The translations under genes and the position numbers were made by a program. The notes beneath the pieces are model-generated. The model did not search any database and was not told the DNA's origin. It was given only the letters and a program-made list of their open reading frames with translations. From Margaritispora aquatica (Eukaryota; Ascomycota; Leotiomycetes; Helotiales; Discinellaceae), in the NCBI GenBank assembly GCA_007644065.1, contig VJWN01000023.1:321434-385433 (forward strand): 64,000 nt of DNA. Reading direction: 5' to 3'. This document shows positions 24,818 through 36,555 of the stretch, one piece after another. Every line of letters starts with the position of its first letter. Position 1 is the stretch's first letter.

Positions 24818-25581
24818 CTTAGGTCGTTGTGATGGTTGTGCCGTTGTGAATTTGTAAGTTGCAGCTTTGAGTATTCAGAGGTATGGTCGTTGAGACGTTG
24901 GTGTTTTAGAGATTGAGGTTTGGAGCTATGAAGGTTTCTTGTCGCAACTTCAAGAAAGTTATTTGGGAAGGCTGAGCTAGCAGGGGTTGGATCGTGGGGC
25001 TGGCGGGGTGGCTGGGAAGGGATTGGCGAATGAGGTGAGAGCTTGAAACGACATGTGGATAGAGTAAGTCAGCCTCAAGAATAGTGTTCATCAGTAAGTT
25101 CAAACAAGACATTGCATTTTGATAACTAAGAGTCATCAAGCACCGCTTGGTTGTCTGTCTCGATCGATAATTATTTCGGAGCAGAAAAGGTATTAAGCTG
25201 AAGCTTAACAAGAAGAAATCAACCAATTGAAGCAATCAAAGCCACAGCTATTTGACGAAACTTAGCCGAAGTTGGCTTCTCTCATGATGGTATTCTGGAC
25301 CAGATCGCATAGAAGGACATACCAAGCAGAAGAGGAATATCGGTTTTGATCAGTTGATCAGGTAAGGAATGTTAAATTGCTATCACTATACTACACTTTT
25401 CATGGGAAGTTATATGTTCTCACTGACATCTCCAATAATCTACCCATAGACAAAAAGAAAATATTTGAAATCCCGCTCCATCCCTGAAACAGAAGCCAGT
25501 AGTTTTTATCCATCGCCCCAATCAAGCATCATGAAGCTCGACTTCTTCGACATCTAGAGATGACACTAAGATGCTGAGCAT
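24818..25581. other. Intergenic region
   Basis: This is about 0.76 kb between two minus-strand genes. It should hold the promoter of the lysine-rich protein gene and the 3' region of the Egh16-like gene. I see no supported coding sequence. Confidence 0.5.
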
Positions 25582-26388
25582 CTAAGAACGGAACTTGGCG
25601 CCAACTGGGACATCGCGTTCGGCAGCTGGTGCAGCGGCAGCTGGCGCAGCAGCAGCCGCAGCTCCGCCAGTAGCCATCTGCATGGCCATGACTCCACCGA
25701 ATGGACCGGCGCCGGATGGGTTGACAATCTTGACCAAGCAGACGTTTGTCATGCCAGCCATTGAGCCAGTGCAGGTGGTGCCAGCTGGGACAGTGGCAGC
25801 GAAAGGATAGTCCTCATTGACGTTGGAAGCACGCTTCACGATGCCAAGGTTGACCAGGGTGCGAGCCATGAGGGAACGCTGCTTTGGAGCAGCAATGTTA
25901 CCCTTGGTACCTGGGACCTGTTGGGTGACGGCAAGCTTGGTGCCGGTGGAGAAAGCTCCAGTGCCGGTTGTGTCGAGAACAGCTGTATATGGACCGGCTC
26001 CATCGGTGGTGACGATGTGCATGGTTCCAGAGATGGATCCTCCATCGGAGACTTGAGCGACGGTTGAGCCGGATTGAGCAATGACGGCCGACATTCCCGC
26101 AAGCGTGTTGGGGCCTGCCTTAGTCTTTCCAAGACCATCGGTCATGGCAGCCTTGGAGTTGAAGACTGTAGTGTCAACCTCAGTCTGCTTGTTGGTTCCA
26201 GCTCCTGGGATAACGGCACCCTGGATACCAAGACCGGTTGTGTTTCCACCTGCATCGCCAGTCTAGAATGGTGGTTAGTATGATCGAATGATATATGGCA
26301 AGTGATTACGTACCATGACTGCGATCTTGCCATGGGCGGCAACAAGAGGGGAGGCTGCAAGAGCGATGAGGAGGAACTTGGAGAGCAT
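25582..26388 (-). CDS. Secreted Egh16/GAS1-like protein
   Basis: Member of the Egh16-like (GAS1/MAS3-type) family of fungal secreted proteins, first known from infection structures of cereal pathogens; the biochemical role is unknown. Exon 1 is 26388-26314 and exon 2 is 26262-25582, with a 51-nt intron GTACGT...TCTAG in phase 0, giving 251 residues. Seen: signal peptide MLSKFLLIALAASPLVAAHG, a start typical of the family (mature end HGKIAVMTGDAGGNTTGLG); several glycine-rich stretches (GLGIQGAVIPGAGTNKQ); a QRSLMARTLV helix; a small number of cysteines in the second half (TCTGSMAG, VCLVKI); and a low-complexity Ala/Pro tail before the end. The longest single open frame starts inside exon 2, so the signal peptide is missed unless the intron is removed. 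A TATA box lies 173 nt upstream. The family call is good; a role in infection is only family inference. Confidence 0.82.
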
Positions 26389-28449
26389 GTTTGCGTTTGG
26401 GTGGTGTGGAAGGATCGATATAAATTAGAGGTATTAAAGATTGTATGCGGTCACGAATCAATCGTAAGCGACTAGAGAATTGAAAAAGAAGTAGATGAAA
26501 GTGAAGTAAACTGAAGAACTGTTGATCGCTGATGCCTATTACTGAGAGGGATTTGAGTACTTTATATACTCGATGAGCCCCATGATAGTTCAATAATTGA
26601 ACAAGGTCAGGTCTGCAAAGCGGCAATTAGCTGTGAGAATGGTCGGAGAATTTGATAATCTCGCAGGGAGACCGTGAGATCAGCTTTCTGCTGTGATACG
26701 TTTGAGAGATCTGAACTCTACAGACCCACTTCGAGTCGAAGTGTCCTCCGTTCATGTTATTACTGGCTGGACTTGGATTCGGTAGTCAGAACGGCGTTTC
26801 TAAAAACACAAGTGCCAGAGATGAGGCAAAAATCAGCCACGCCAGTAAAGTGAAACAAGTCGTCTTGTTCTGATCAAGGGTTATTATCGCAGAAACAAAG
26901 CTTGGAGACATCTAATCCCTGGGACTAAGCGACAAGCTTGGGGCATCTAGGAATGCAGTTTGCAAATCAGATCACATTTTCTTATTAAATTCAAACAAGC
27001 TTCATTCGTGACATTCTTCTGCTGGATTCAATATTGACCATTAAGCCAGTCAAAATCATCATCACAACAAATGCAAGTCATGCCGATGTCTGTGCATGTT
27101 CCAAGCGTGGGCTAGGAAACACCAGACCGACCAACTACTGCAGCTCGAGACGCGAGTAGTCGTCTCGTGTGGTTGACGTCTTGAGGCCGGCGAAACAGAA
27201 CTGAAGGAAGTTTGTAAGATGTGGATGGAAGAGCAACGGTGACTGGCAGTCCAGATGGGATTGAACTGATCCGGCTGGCGGCGGCTATGGAAAATGGCTA
27301 CCAGTAGATAGTACTGGTATTGACTAAAGAACGAAATAATGTTGCAACTGGAAGCAATTGAAAGTTGAACCATCGAAACTTCGCAAAGATATCAAAATAT
27401 TTCAATGGCAAGACTTGACGATTTGTTGCGACGACAAGCTTTCCAAGCCATCTGCCAGACGCCATTCCCGTTGACGTCCGCCTGGGCATTCGAGCTTTTC
27501 CTTCGTTCATGGCTGGGCACGTCTGTCAAACGAGGACGATCCACTCGACAAAATGCACAGCTCGTGCCTCTTGGATCTGATACAAGCATTGCCAACAGAG
27601 CTAGAAAGCTTGTGCCGCTTGGCGATCTGGGTGGCGTCCGGCGGGCTTTAACTTTCGAGCCACTGACCATCTTTGTGTCTCAAAACATCGCAAAACCAGG
27701 CTGTCTCTACCCTCGCGTGTTTGGAAGATGGTGGAGACTGGGTACCAGCGGAGGGTGGATCAACCGGTCATGAATCAGCGACGGCCGATCCTTTGGAATC
27801 ATTGTAAAGCAGAATTGAGACCAATTGGAGGTTAGATACAATGGTGGTGATGATCATGGTTGGAGGTGATGAGAAGAGAAAGAGGAAGAAAGGTTGTCGA
27901 ACATGGGAAGTTTCAAGTGTCGTCTGAATAAGGTTGGGACCACCCCAGAGCATTCAGGAACAGCCATCACGTGAGATACACGACAACCAGACCTTCTGAA
28001 GATTGTACTTGGAGAACATTTCAAATGGGTGGATAGCAGAGAGAAGGCAGAGGTTCCAAATGATGGAACTCCAAGCTAGTCTGCATGTCGCGAGCGTCAC
28101 ATAACTTTATCGACAACTACGGGATGCCTCTATTCACATGAAGCACTTGCTTCTATTCTCCCATTATTTGTTGTTTGCTACTAGAATCTGGTAAACAAGT
28201 CAAAGTTTGATCATTAAACTCCTACATCAACGCATGAATCAAGTGAAAATTCATAAGCTCTAGAAGTCTGGGATGAGATGTATTGCTATGCTGAGAAGAC
28301 CTTCATGGGAAAAGCTCCGTATTGCGTTCATTGTCCCAAGATCGCTTGTTGTGTTATACAATCTCTAATTGCTTCCGAATACAATTCACATCTCTACCAC
28401 CATCCAGTCGCAGAGGAGGGCATCAATGGTAATCGAGCTTAGGAAATTC
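26389..28449. other. Intergenic region, no convincing gene
   Basis: About 2 kb. The start holds the Egh16-like promoter. Around 27405-27773 there are overlapping open frames on both strands (122 and 92 residues), neither with recognisable domains or splice-supported extensions, so I do not call them. The end should hold the 3' region of the RING-like gene. Confidence 0.4.
26561..26568 (-). promoter_or_regulatory. TATA box of the Egh16-like gene
   Basis: Read on the minus strand the sequence is TATATAAA, in GAGTATATAAAGT. It lies about 173 nt upstream of the start codon at 26388, a usual distance for a strongly expressed, regulated fungal gene. Confidence 0.5.
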
Positions 28450-29760
28450 TCATAGTTCTTCATCGGTGATTGTTGAGTCGTCAGAACTTGACGAAACTTG
28501 AGAGTCTGGCTCTTGGGAACCCTCCATGACAACATCATCCTCTTCTTCTTCTTCATCAACTGACATACCATCCTCATTATCACCATTACCCACATGGCCA
28601 CGTTCATGTTGCAAACCCCGATCAATGAACTCTAATCCATCCATCAAAGACTCGGCGTCTCCATCTGAGAATCCCCAGTCGTCGTCAAGATCAAGATCCA
28701 ATTCATGTTCAGACTGGTTAGCTAGAAGAATGCTATTCCGAGGACGCGACATGGCCAGCGCCTCCAAAACCAAGCTAGAGGTAGTATCAGCAGGTGAATG
28801 AGCTTCAACTTCACGGCCTTCAGCCATATCATCCGCGATCTCGTCGTCGTCATCATCGCCTTCCTCATCCTCCAAATCATCCAGATCTGGTCCCCACCCG
28901 TCATCGTCCTCGTCATCATCGTCCTCGTCTTCTTCAGCAACAGGGATCCAACGTGTAGACTTAGCTCTGAAGCGCCAGGGATTGGTCTCCTCGACCAAGT
29001 CCATATATTTATCCACAACCTCTTCCATCAGCAATTTAGCAGCAGGAAGTGCTTCTGCGAGTTTCTCTTGCTCGATTTGCATTTGGGCTTTCCGAGAAGC
29101 ATCTCTAGCCAACATGACGGCGATCTCTGGGTTACCAACACTCTTACTTTTCAGCTGTAAGGCACGCGTGTTGATCTCGTCGGTGGTGATTTCATAGTAC
29201 TTCATCAGGCTGGACAGGTTGATGTAGTTGGCGACTTCAGGATTATGGCGACGTCGAACAGCGCATTCAGAACAGCAAGCTGGGATGTCTGACTCCTTCT
29301 TCAAGACCACTGGAGCAGGATTAGCAGCGTCATAAGGATCAACAGCCGCGATCGCGTGTCCGCATCTGGAGAACTTCAAAGGGAAGCGACAGACTGGGCA
29401 CATGAACTTCTTATTCTCCATTGGCAACGCCAAGCTGCGCTCGATGCAGTTGCTGCCGAAGATGTGACCACATGCGACCATGACCGGCTTCTCGATCTCA
29501 CCCTCTTCGTTGGCTATGTGGTATGGATCGTAGCAGATCTGACAGACATCTTTGGAGTCAATGTCGGTGCCGGAACTGCCTCTGATGAATTGGATTATCT
29601 CGGGGAAGGGGAGGGCAGACTCGTCGGCGCTCTTGAGCATCGAGACCATCTCGTACCAGGTAAGTTCCTTTTCGTCGGCCGAGTCGTCTGGGGTTTTGGT
29701 GTTGGTGTTGGTTGCAGATAGATCGGGAAGATCTGGTGGTGGTGGATTGTTGTCGGACAT
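28450..29760 (-). CDS. RING-like zinc finger protein, possible E3 ubiquitin ligase
   Basis: Single-exon gene of 436 residues. A RING-like finger lies at residues 73-124: C73-x2-C76, then C97-G-H99, C105, C121-x2-C124. The usual fifth ligand, expected near 102, is Gly (GHIFGSNC), a form I have seen in other fungal RING-like proteins; whether it binds two zincs is uncertain. An extra RCGH lies just after the finger. Residues about 180-260 are helical and charged. The C-terminal 170 residues are strongly acidic with Asp/Glu runs (EEDEDDDDEDDD, DLEDEEGDDDDDE) and serine near the end. No signal peptide or membrane segment. The probable role is ubiquitin ligation in nucleus or cytosol, with substrate unknown. 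The start at 29760 is the first ATG of the frame and follows a pyrimidine/purine leader. Confidence 0.75.
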   Translation of the reverse strand: MSDNNPPPPDLPDLSATNTNTKTPDDSADEKELTWYEMVSMLKSADESALPFPEIIQFIRGSSGTDIDSKDVCQICYDPYHIANEEGEIEKPVMVACGHIFGSNCIERSLALPMENKKFMCPVCRFPLKFSRCGHAIAAVDPYDAANPAPVVLKKESDIPACCSECAVRRRHNPEVANYINLSSLMKYYEITTDEINTRALQLKSKSVGNPEIAVMLARDASRKAQMQIEQEKLAEALPAAKLLMEEVVDKYMDLVEETNPWRFRAKSTRWIPVAEEDEDDDDEDDDGWGPDLDDLEDEEGDDDDDEIADDMAEGREVEAHSPADTTSSLVLEALAMSRPRNSILLANQSEHELDLDLDDDWGFSDGDAESLMDGLEFIDRGLQHERGHVGNGDNEDGMSVDEEEEEDDVVMEGSQEPDSQVSSSSDDSTITDEEL

Positions 29761-30580
29761 GATTGATGCGGGGCAGTCGAAGATCTAAGTAGAATAAGAT
29801 GATTGTGGGAAGGAACTGAGGCTGTAGCTTGCCGAGTTGCCGTGCAGTTGTATGTGTAGATATGTGTGTGTGATTCTGGTCGCAGAATAACAAGGCCATA
29901 TGTATCTAGTCGAGATCGAAAGTTGGGTTGAGGCGAATGCGCTAGTTGGGACCATTTCTTTGGCGAATTTCTAGACATATGTCGTGATAAAGTGAAACTT
30001 GAACTCGATAACAAAGGTCTTTCAGCTAAATTGGCTACTCAAAACTGACGTAGTGATGAATGCTAGGGAATCATGAAACGTACAGAAATGCCTTCACCTC
30101 AGGCGCTTATTGATCTGCAGGATGATTCTCGATCCTCGAAGATGGTGCGTCTGGTTTTGAACTTCTGTAGATTCGTGTAGAACCAAGATAGGAGCACAGA
30201 GACATCTATTGGTCGGTCTTAGTTGGATGACAACAACGGTAGTGATTATTTCTTATATGTTACTGCATTCTTCTTGACTCGTACTCCAAATAAGAATGTC
30301 TAGCAGAAAGCTTTTCGTGCAAAAAGATAAAAAAAAACCTTTGGACTTCGAGTATCTCTTGAAAGAGCTCCGAGTTTGCTTTAGCATTACCATCTCCCGA
30401 AGACAAGAATTTATATTATCAAGGTTATTATCCATGGTAGTTGACAAAAAGATTTCAGGTCCCGTAATCGTTGAATGTTTCTAACGATACTTGAATTGCA
30501 AATTCTAGCATTGGAACTTTCAGCTTCACAAGAACATTCCTTTTCAGCTGAAGAAAAGTGAACAGCACCCAACAGACACG
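29761..30580. other. Divergent intergenic region
   Basis: This holds the promoter of the RING-like gene on the minus strand and the upstream region of the unknown plus-strand gene that starts near 30581. A 62-residue frame at 30296-30484 shows no domain or splice link that I can support. Confidence 0.4.
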
Positions 30581-31614
30581 ATGATTCGAGAAACCAAAGT
30601 CGAGGATGTAAACCCCTCGAGGCAGAAGGCGGAACCCTTTCATGTCCCTGAATCTCAAGTGCAGGACAAGTCACAACCGACACAGACATCCCTAAACCCT
30701 CGATCTCAATGTGCCAACGACTGTACACGCATTGAGATTTGGTGTCCGGATATCAACAAAAAAGTACAACAAAATCTGCGCCATTTGGTGCGAAGCAAAA
30801 CAATTGTTACACAGACTATGCATACGGATCAAGAGAAGCGAGAGATGGCTTCACATCCACCACTAGCGAAGGAGGAGGAGCAGGAGTGTGTTAGGACAAA
30901 CTGCACTGGGAAGAAACTTACAAGAAGCGATATTATTCAACAGAGCATGTTAAATGCTTCCCAAAGCAACATAATGCTAACGCAAATCTAGTCAACAAGG
31001 AACCGTTCCATGAGGTGTCATTCTCCATCTGCTACCGAGAGATTCCAGACGCGAAGATCTCGCAGCACTGCCAGGAAACAGATGAGGACGAGACGTGCCA
31101 GGCTTGTATTGCGGCCACTTTCTTGAAGCAGCACCAATACAAGCGAGTTGTGGATAGTATTGCCATGTACGGCAAATGGAAAAGGATTATGGAGCAAGAA
31201 GATCTGGAGGCTGAAGCAGGGGAGGATAAGGTGTCTTGGCAGTTGTGTGATATCAACATAAAGCTGCTTTGGTTGAGAGGCAGACAGGATTGGATTGAGA
31301 CAATACTGAAGAAGTATCTGAATGATGCGAATGCCATTGAGCAGCTCCTGTTAGATTACCAGAGCAAGGCAGTTGACAGCAAGGAGAGCCTTGACAGAGC
31401 GCAGAAAGATCATGACCCAGAGGAAGCGACAATGATGGAAGGATGCCGACAATTGAAGGAGAAACGGAAGCTAAATTACGATACAATTAAGACGGACGCT
31501 TTCATATCCGCCAAGGAGAGCCGAGACGGGAGAACGAAAGAGGTTATCAATGCTTGGACGATTCGAAATGGCATCACACTCAATCGACTCGGTAGAGCTG
31601 TCAGTTTGTGCTGA
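30581..31614 (+). CDS. Unknown protein, two exons
   Basis: Not recognised. The second exon (about 30992-31614) is clearly coding in style: an open, charged, helical segment with YREIPDAKISQHC, a CQAC pair (ETCQACIAA), a WLRGRQDWIETILKKYL helix and Lys/Glu-rich stretches. It lacks a good ATG of its own. It can be joined to an upstream frame beginning at ATG 30581 (MIRETKVEDV...) through an intron whose 3' end has a TGCTAACG branch site and AAATCTAG. A GTGTTA donor at 30888 would keep frame (30581-30887 plus 30992-31614, 309 residues). Other donors (GTTAGG at 30890 with an AAG acceptor) also fit, so the junction is uncertain. It ends 69 bp from the tail of the UreD gene (convergent). No function is proposed. 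Confidence 0.45.
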
Positions 31615-31683
31615 ATAAAAGCAGTCAAGTTTTGTTGGAATACCGATTGTTCAGATGTTTTGGTTTCAAACATAAGGTATTTA

Positions 31684-32670
31684 TCAGCGTACGCACATTG
31701 TCGAGTCCTCTCCAAAATGAAGAGCTATTGAACCTTCTTCCTTCAGCATAGAACCAATGAACGTTCGTCCACCTTCAACTTTGTGTGCTCCAAATTTGAC
31801 CACAGTGCAACCACGGACTTTGGCAGCTGACCACCAAATCCCATCCTCCTTCTCTTGCACTAGGCGTTTTTGTCTCCATAGCTCTCGTGGTGGTAAGACA
31901 ATTCCACTGTCCTTCTCTACTTTCTCTTGTGAGCGAAAGTCCCGAGCTCCAATTCGTGGTAATGCCGCGAACTCTGCCATGAAGAACTCCGCCAGTTTTT
32001 GCACTAGATGTCCTCTAAGCACAAGCGTGCCAAAGATATCCAGACCTTGCATCTTCTTCTTAAGTTCTCCAGCAGAGTCTTTGCTATCTCCGTCGAGAAT
32101 AACGTTATCTCTGAGCAGTAGCCTTGGTTTTCCATTGCCCTGTCCTGGAAGCCATACTTCATTTCGCCCTCGCCAAGCCCAGAGATCCCAATCTTCACCT
32201 CTAGCAGTTCTTCCTGCCGAGACCCAGTCTAGTAGACACAGAGATCCCTTTTCGGCAACAAAGAAGCTTTGAGATTGTGCATACACGCTCCCCTCGAAAG
32301 GCTGAACGGGATCTGGAAGAAGACAAGCAGCAGCTCCATCGGCAATAGTTACTTTAAGTGTTTGTCGAGTGACAACGTCACGGCTTGGAGACTTGAAAAT
32401 CTTAGTATGTCCCTGAGTGACGATGCTGAGTTTTGCATTGGGCTTGACATCGATGGTGAGATGCACTTGGTCTCCGCCCACCAATCCGCCACCATATGTC
32501 AATAGGAAAACAAGGACACTCTTCTGCTCGGCCGAGGGAGATGGCGATATGAGTTTCAGAGGATATTGAAACACAATCGTAGAAAGTGCTGAGATATTAT
32601 GAGGTAGTAGTTGGACAACAAGGCGTCCTTCTCCTGGCGACGAAGAGGACTTGGGAAAAGGAGAAGTCAT
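31684..32670 (-). CDS. Urease accessory protein UreD
   Basis: UreD is a chaperone that, with UreF and UreG, loads nickel into urease. Single exon, 328 residues, the usual size for fungal UreD. Seen: GRLVVQLLPHNISALSTIVFQYPLKL at the N-terminus (the family has a similar opening strand); the glycine-rich LLTYGGGLVGGDQVHL block typical of UreD; VTQGHTKIFKS, matching the conserved T-[QG]-x-K-x-[FY] region; LPDPVQPFEGSVYAQ; and SAGRTARGEDW, also highly typical. All conserved blocks are present, so the gene looks functional. Urease and the other accessory genes are not in this window, which is normal in fungi. It is divergent from the cohesin subunit gene over 322 bp and convergent with the unknown gene on the other side. 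Confidence 0.9.
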   Translation of the reverse strand: MTSPFPKSSSSPGEGRLVVQLLPHNISALSTIVFQYPLKLISPSPSAEQKSVLVFLLTYGGGLVGGDQVHLTIDVKPNAKLSIVTQGHTKIFKSPSRDVVTRQTLKVTIADGAAACLLPDPVQPFEGSVYAQSQSFFVAEKGSLCLLDWVSAGRTARGEDWDLWAWRGRNEVWLPGQGNGKPRLLLRDNVILDGDSKDSAGELKKKMQGLDIFGTLVLRGHLVQKLAEFFMAEFAALPRIGARDFRSQEKVEKDSGIVLPPRELWRQKRLVQEKEDGIWWSAAKVRGCTVVKFGAHKVEGGRTFIGSMLKEEGSIALHFGEDSTMCVR

Positions 32671-32992
32671 TGGATGATGCCCAAAAACTTATTGGAGAAA
32701 GAAAGGCTTCAGTAAGTCACCGAGATATGTAGGAATCCATCTTCAAAATATTATAAACACAATTTATTTTATTTCGGTATTAACAGAAACGATTATGTCA
32801 TGTTTATGAGGTGAGGTTCAGAGATATCGCTTGTGGTAAACCGACAGGGGTATGCCAGGGCTAGCCTAGAATTCGACTCCTCAACACCAGCGCGTCGCGC
32901 TCGATCAACCAAACCTTTGACGATCACGACAAAAACGCGCCCAAGTCTATCAAGCAAACAACGTGCAACTTTCCGACCGAACGAATGTGTCA
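32671..32992. promoter_or_regulatory. Shared divergent promoter region (UreD / Scc3)
   Basis: The two start codons are 322 bp apart on opposite strands, so both core promoters must lie here. The half next to UreD is AT-rich (ATTATAAACACAATTTATTTTATTT); I see no TATA box I would name with confidence. Confidence 0.4.
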
Positions 32993-35900
32993 ATGAGTAT
33001 CCGCAGAACGCCGCTCATGGATATTTCCAACAATGATTTGGCGAGCTCCCCAGTCGCGACAGCTGGCCGAAGGAAGTCTGGTCGAGCTGTGAAGATCCCC
33101 GAAAAGTTCATTCCAAATGCGCCATCGTCGCAACCAGGCAAAAGAAAGCGAGGTGTAGAGAATGGCGAAAGTGACGCGTCGGAGACTGATGAAGAGGCAG
33201 AAGACAGCGATTCAAGCAATGTGAGCGCGGCGGAGGAGGAGATCAGACAGAGTCAGAAGAAAACGAAGCGACCAAGGAAGCCAGCTGCAAAGAAGCCGAA
33301 GGTCAATGGAACCGCGTCGCATGAGGATGCGCCAGCTGTGAAGCTACCAAGCAGGCCGAAGAAGGCAAGACGGGTGGTGGCAGATCAGGATGAAGAGGGA
33401 CTATATGGTATATATACCTCTCCATTTCGCGGTTATGGCTCTGACAAGAATTCAGCGGACGTATTCACAAGTGGAGATTCTCCTGAAGAGGTCGCGACAC
33501 GATGGCACAGCAAATTTAAAGCAGATGGGCCAGAAGCCATGACTGATTTGGTGAACTTCATTCTGAAGAGCTGTGGATGCGATTTGCAGGTTACCGTGGA
33601 TGACATCAACGATCCCGATAATGCAGATGGAAGGCTTGAAGATCTGCAAGGGGAATTTCAAGCGGTAAGTTCGATTTATCAAGTCCGTGTTTATGACGAA
33701 TCTGGACTAAATGAACGCAGCAAAACATAACCGACTATCCTTTGATCTCTCGAGCCAAGGGCGCGCACAGCTTCAGGATGTCTCTTGTCGAATTCTTTAA
33801 CGACTTGATTATGGTACTTCATGCATCCGGCCTATTGTACGAAGATCATGCTCTTATAGAGGGGCTTGCTCACTGGCTAGCACCTATGACTTCTTCATCT
33901 ACGAGACCTTTCCGCCATACAGCAACTTTGATAGCATTGACAATTACTAGCTCTCTGTGTAGGGTTGCAAAGCTGCAGATTAATCAAGCTGGAAAGCTAC
34001 AACGCCAATTGGAGGTAGAGCAGAAGAAGAGAGGCGCAAACAAGGCAAGGCTTGCTGATTTCAAAGCCAAAGTGGCTAACAATGAGGGCAACAAAGCATT
34101 CATTTTAGAACAAATCAATGATTTGTATCAGACAATCTACACACATCGGTATCGAGATGTTGATCCTAAAATCCGCCTAGAATGCGTGGATGCTTTGGGC
34201 GATTGGATTATCACCTTGGACAGCACTTTCTTCGATGGTGAATATCTGCGATATATGGGATGGATGCTTTCTGATACTCACGCCCCCATGCGACACGAAG
34301 TTGTGAAACAATTACTGAGGATAACGAAGGCTCTGAATCCTGGCGAAATGAGTCATTTTATTGAAAGGTTCCGACCTCGTATGGTAGAAATGGCTACTCG
34401 AGATTCGGAACCTACTGTCAGAGCATCGGCCGTTGAGCTTATGGAGCTGATCCGGGATGCTGGCATGCTGGAGCCTGATGATATTGATACGATTGGCAAA
34501 CTCATTTTCGACAGAGAACCACGAGTTCGCAAAGCAGTTGTCGAGTTTTTCACTGAAAGTGTTAACGATGTTTACAATTCAGTAGTCGAAGAGATCGGGG
34601 AAGATGTCATAGAAGACCTGTCTAGTGCTGAAGAAGAGGAAGAATTCGACAGACCTCGCGCTTTATGGATTCGTTTTAAATGCCTCGCTTCTTGTTTGTT
34701 GAGCTACGACACTGCAGATCGAGAGGAAATGCCTAGCCAAATTGAAAGTATCGACTTCCTAAACACTGGCGGAACGGAGTCGAGGTTTACTCTGGCAGCA
34801 CAGGCCCTTTACGAAAAACTCCCAGGTCTCAAGGAATGGGAGGTACTTGCAGGATACCTCTTGTACGACCACACGTCAAATTCCGAGTCGAACGATATTA
34901 CTGATGCATTACGAAACTCCTTCCGACCGGAGGATGGGGAAGAACTCGTCCTCCTGGAAGTGTTGAATGCTATTGTGAAGATCAATCTGACGCAAGTGGA
35001 TGATGTGAGTCACAATAAAAGGAAACCATCTCGGACAGAGACAGCTGAGGCCAAGGAAGCGACGGCTCGAAAGCTGGCCGGCCTGATTCCTCGACTTCTG
35101 AAAAAGTACGGCGCAGATCCAAAGACTGCAACGGTTGTATTGCGCTTGGAGCACGTTTTGAATCTTGGTGTTTTCCAAGAGCTAAGACAGGATTCGACGG
35201 TCTATGCTAAGTTGCTGGACGAAATCAGCGCACAGTTCAATGGCCATGCAGATAAGAATGTGCTAATTGAAGCTGGAGCTGCATTGCTTCATGCACGAAG
35301 TTACGAGGAACTCGAGGAGGTCACAGAGAGCAGGATAACTTCTTTATGGGAGGACATCACCGGCACTCTTCGCAAAATCAGTAAAACTGGGGAGGTGTCT
35401 GTTCGTGGTGGGCTTAGGGAAAAGATACTTCGCGAGCTGTCGCACAATCTTTCCAGACTTGAGCAGCTTGCAAGCATCTCCGACTGCATTGAAACCTTAG
35501 AGATGGACAGTGGCGGTGGTGTCAGGGCACCAATCAGTATTCTTGTCGATATTGTCGCTCGTGGTCAATTCGAGGAATCTAATGAGTCTATTGATGCTCT
35601 GGAGGACGACGTTGTTCAATCAGCTATCCGCTCGGCAATGTTCTACTTCATGTGGAAGATTCGTTACATCACATCAGCTATCAAAGCCAACGACGAGATT
35701 CACGATATCTTTGTTGATGAGCTGAAAGATTTACAGGTCACATTCATCAATAACCTCGTTTCAGCTTTTTCATCACGTGCAACCCTTGACCCTGTGCGTC
35801 TTCTTGGCGCTGGTACTTATCTCGACCTACACGTTCTTTTTGCAACTCTAAGATCTGCGAATAAGCCTGCTAATGCTGAAGAAGATCTCGTCCCTGACGA

Positions 35901-36555
35901 GCACCTTCAGAGTCTTGTCACTGAGGTGTCCCCCGAAGTTCAACAAGAACTTGCATCTATCTTTGATGGATTAGAGAAACAATTCGCGAAGAAATCAAAG
36001 AAGAAGCTGGCCGATCCTGGTGATAACGAATTACCGGAAGATCTCGATTCAGAACCAGAGGATGAAGACGACGATGAGGTCACAGATAGTGAGCGACAAG
36101 CAGAAGTGTTGAAAGCAGAGCAACAACTGTGCGAATTTGCTGGTAAATTAGTATTATCCATGCTGGCAAAAGTGATCGATGCCTCGGGATCTCTGAAAGG
36201 AAAGCTGCGCACCCGACTTCAACGCAATCGACAACGACTAGGGCCCAATTTCAGAGAAGTGGTTGCATACCTGGATGAGCCAAAGCCGAAAGCAAAGAAA
36301 AGCCATAAAAGCAAAGCACAACAGGCAGAAATGGCCAAAAAGAAGGCTGTAAAGAGCGCCGAAGTCATTGATGAGGATGGGCCCGAAGACGCGGATTCTC
36401 CTCTAACAGATCTTGATCCAGAGGAGGGCACAGTTGAGGATCTGCGGAGGAGAGAGCTCTTAGACGACGATGTAGAGGAGAGTCCTGAAGCGGATGATGA
36501 TGCCGCTGGTGCCGGGGAAGAAGCGGACGACGACGACGAGATCATGGGGGATTAG
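32993..36555 (+). CDS. Cohesin subunit Scc3/STAG (stromalin)
   Basis: HEAT-repeat subunit of the cohesin ring that holds sister chromatids together and helps load cohesin on DNA. I start at ATG 32993 (MSIRRTPLMD); the longer frame upstream begins at a GTG. Exons 32993-33407, 33456-33664 and 33721-36555 give 1,152 residues. Intron 1 is only 48 nt (GTATAT, CTCTGAC, TTCAG) and open in frame; removing it turns GLYG-IYTSPF into GLYADVFTSGDSPEEVA, which fits the family. Intron 2 is GTAAGT...CGCAG. Seen: a basic, acidic-patched N-terminus with KRKR and KKTKRPRKPAAKKPK nuclear signals; the STAG domain (about 215-330, FFNDLIMVLHASGLLYEDH); the stromalin conserved domain (about 345-430, HRYRDVDPKIRLECVDALGDW and YLRYMGWMLSD); a long helical body; and a Lys-rich then strongly acidic C-terminal tail ending DDDDEIMGD. 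No breaks seen. Confidence 0.9.

Noticed and set aside
27405..27773. 122-residue plus-strand frame (and 92-residue minus-strand frame opposite)
   Set aside because: Neither has a recognisable domain; both strands open at once suggests chance; no clear splice extensions.
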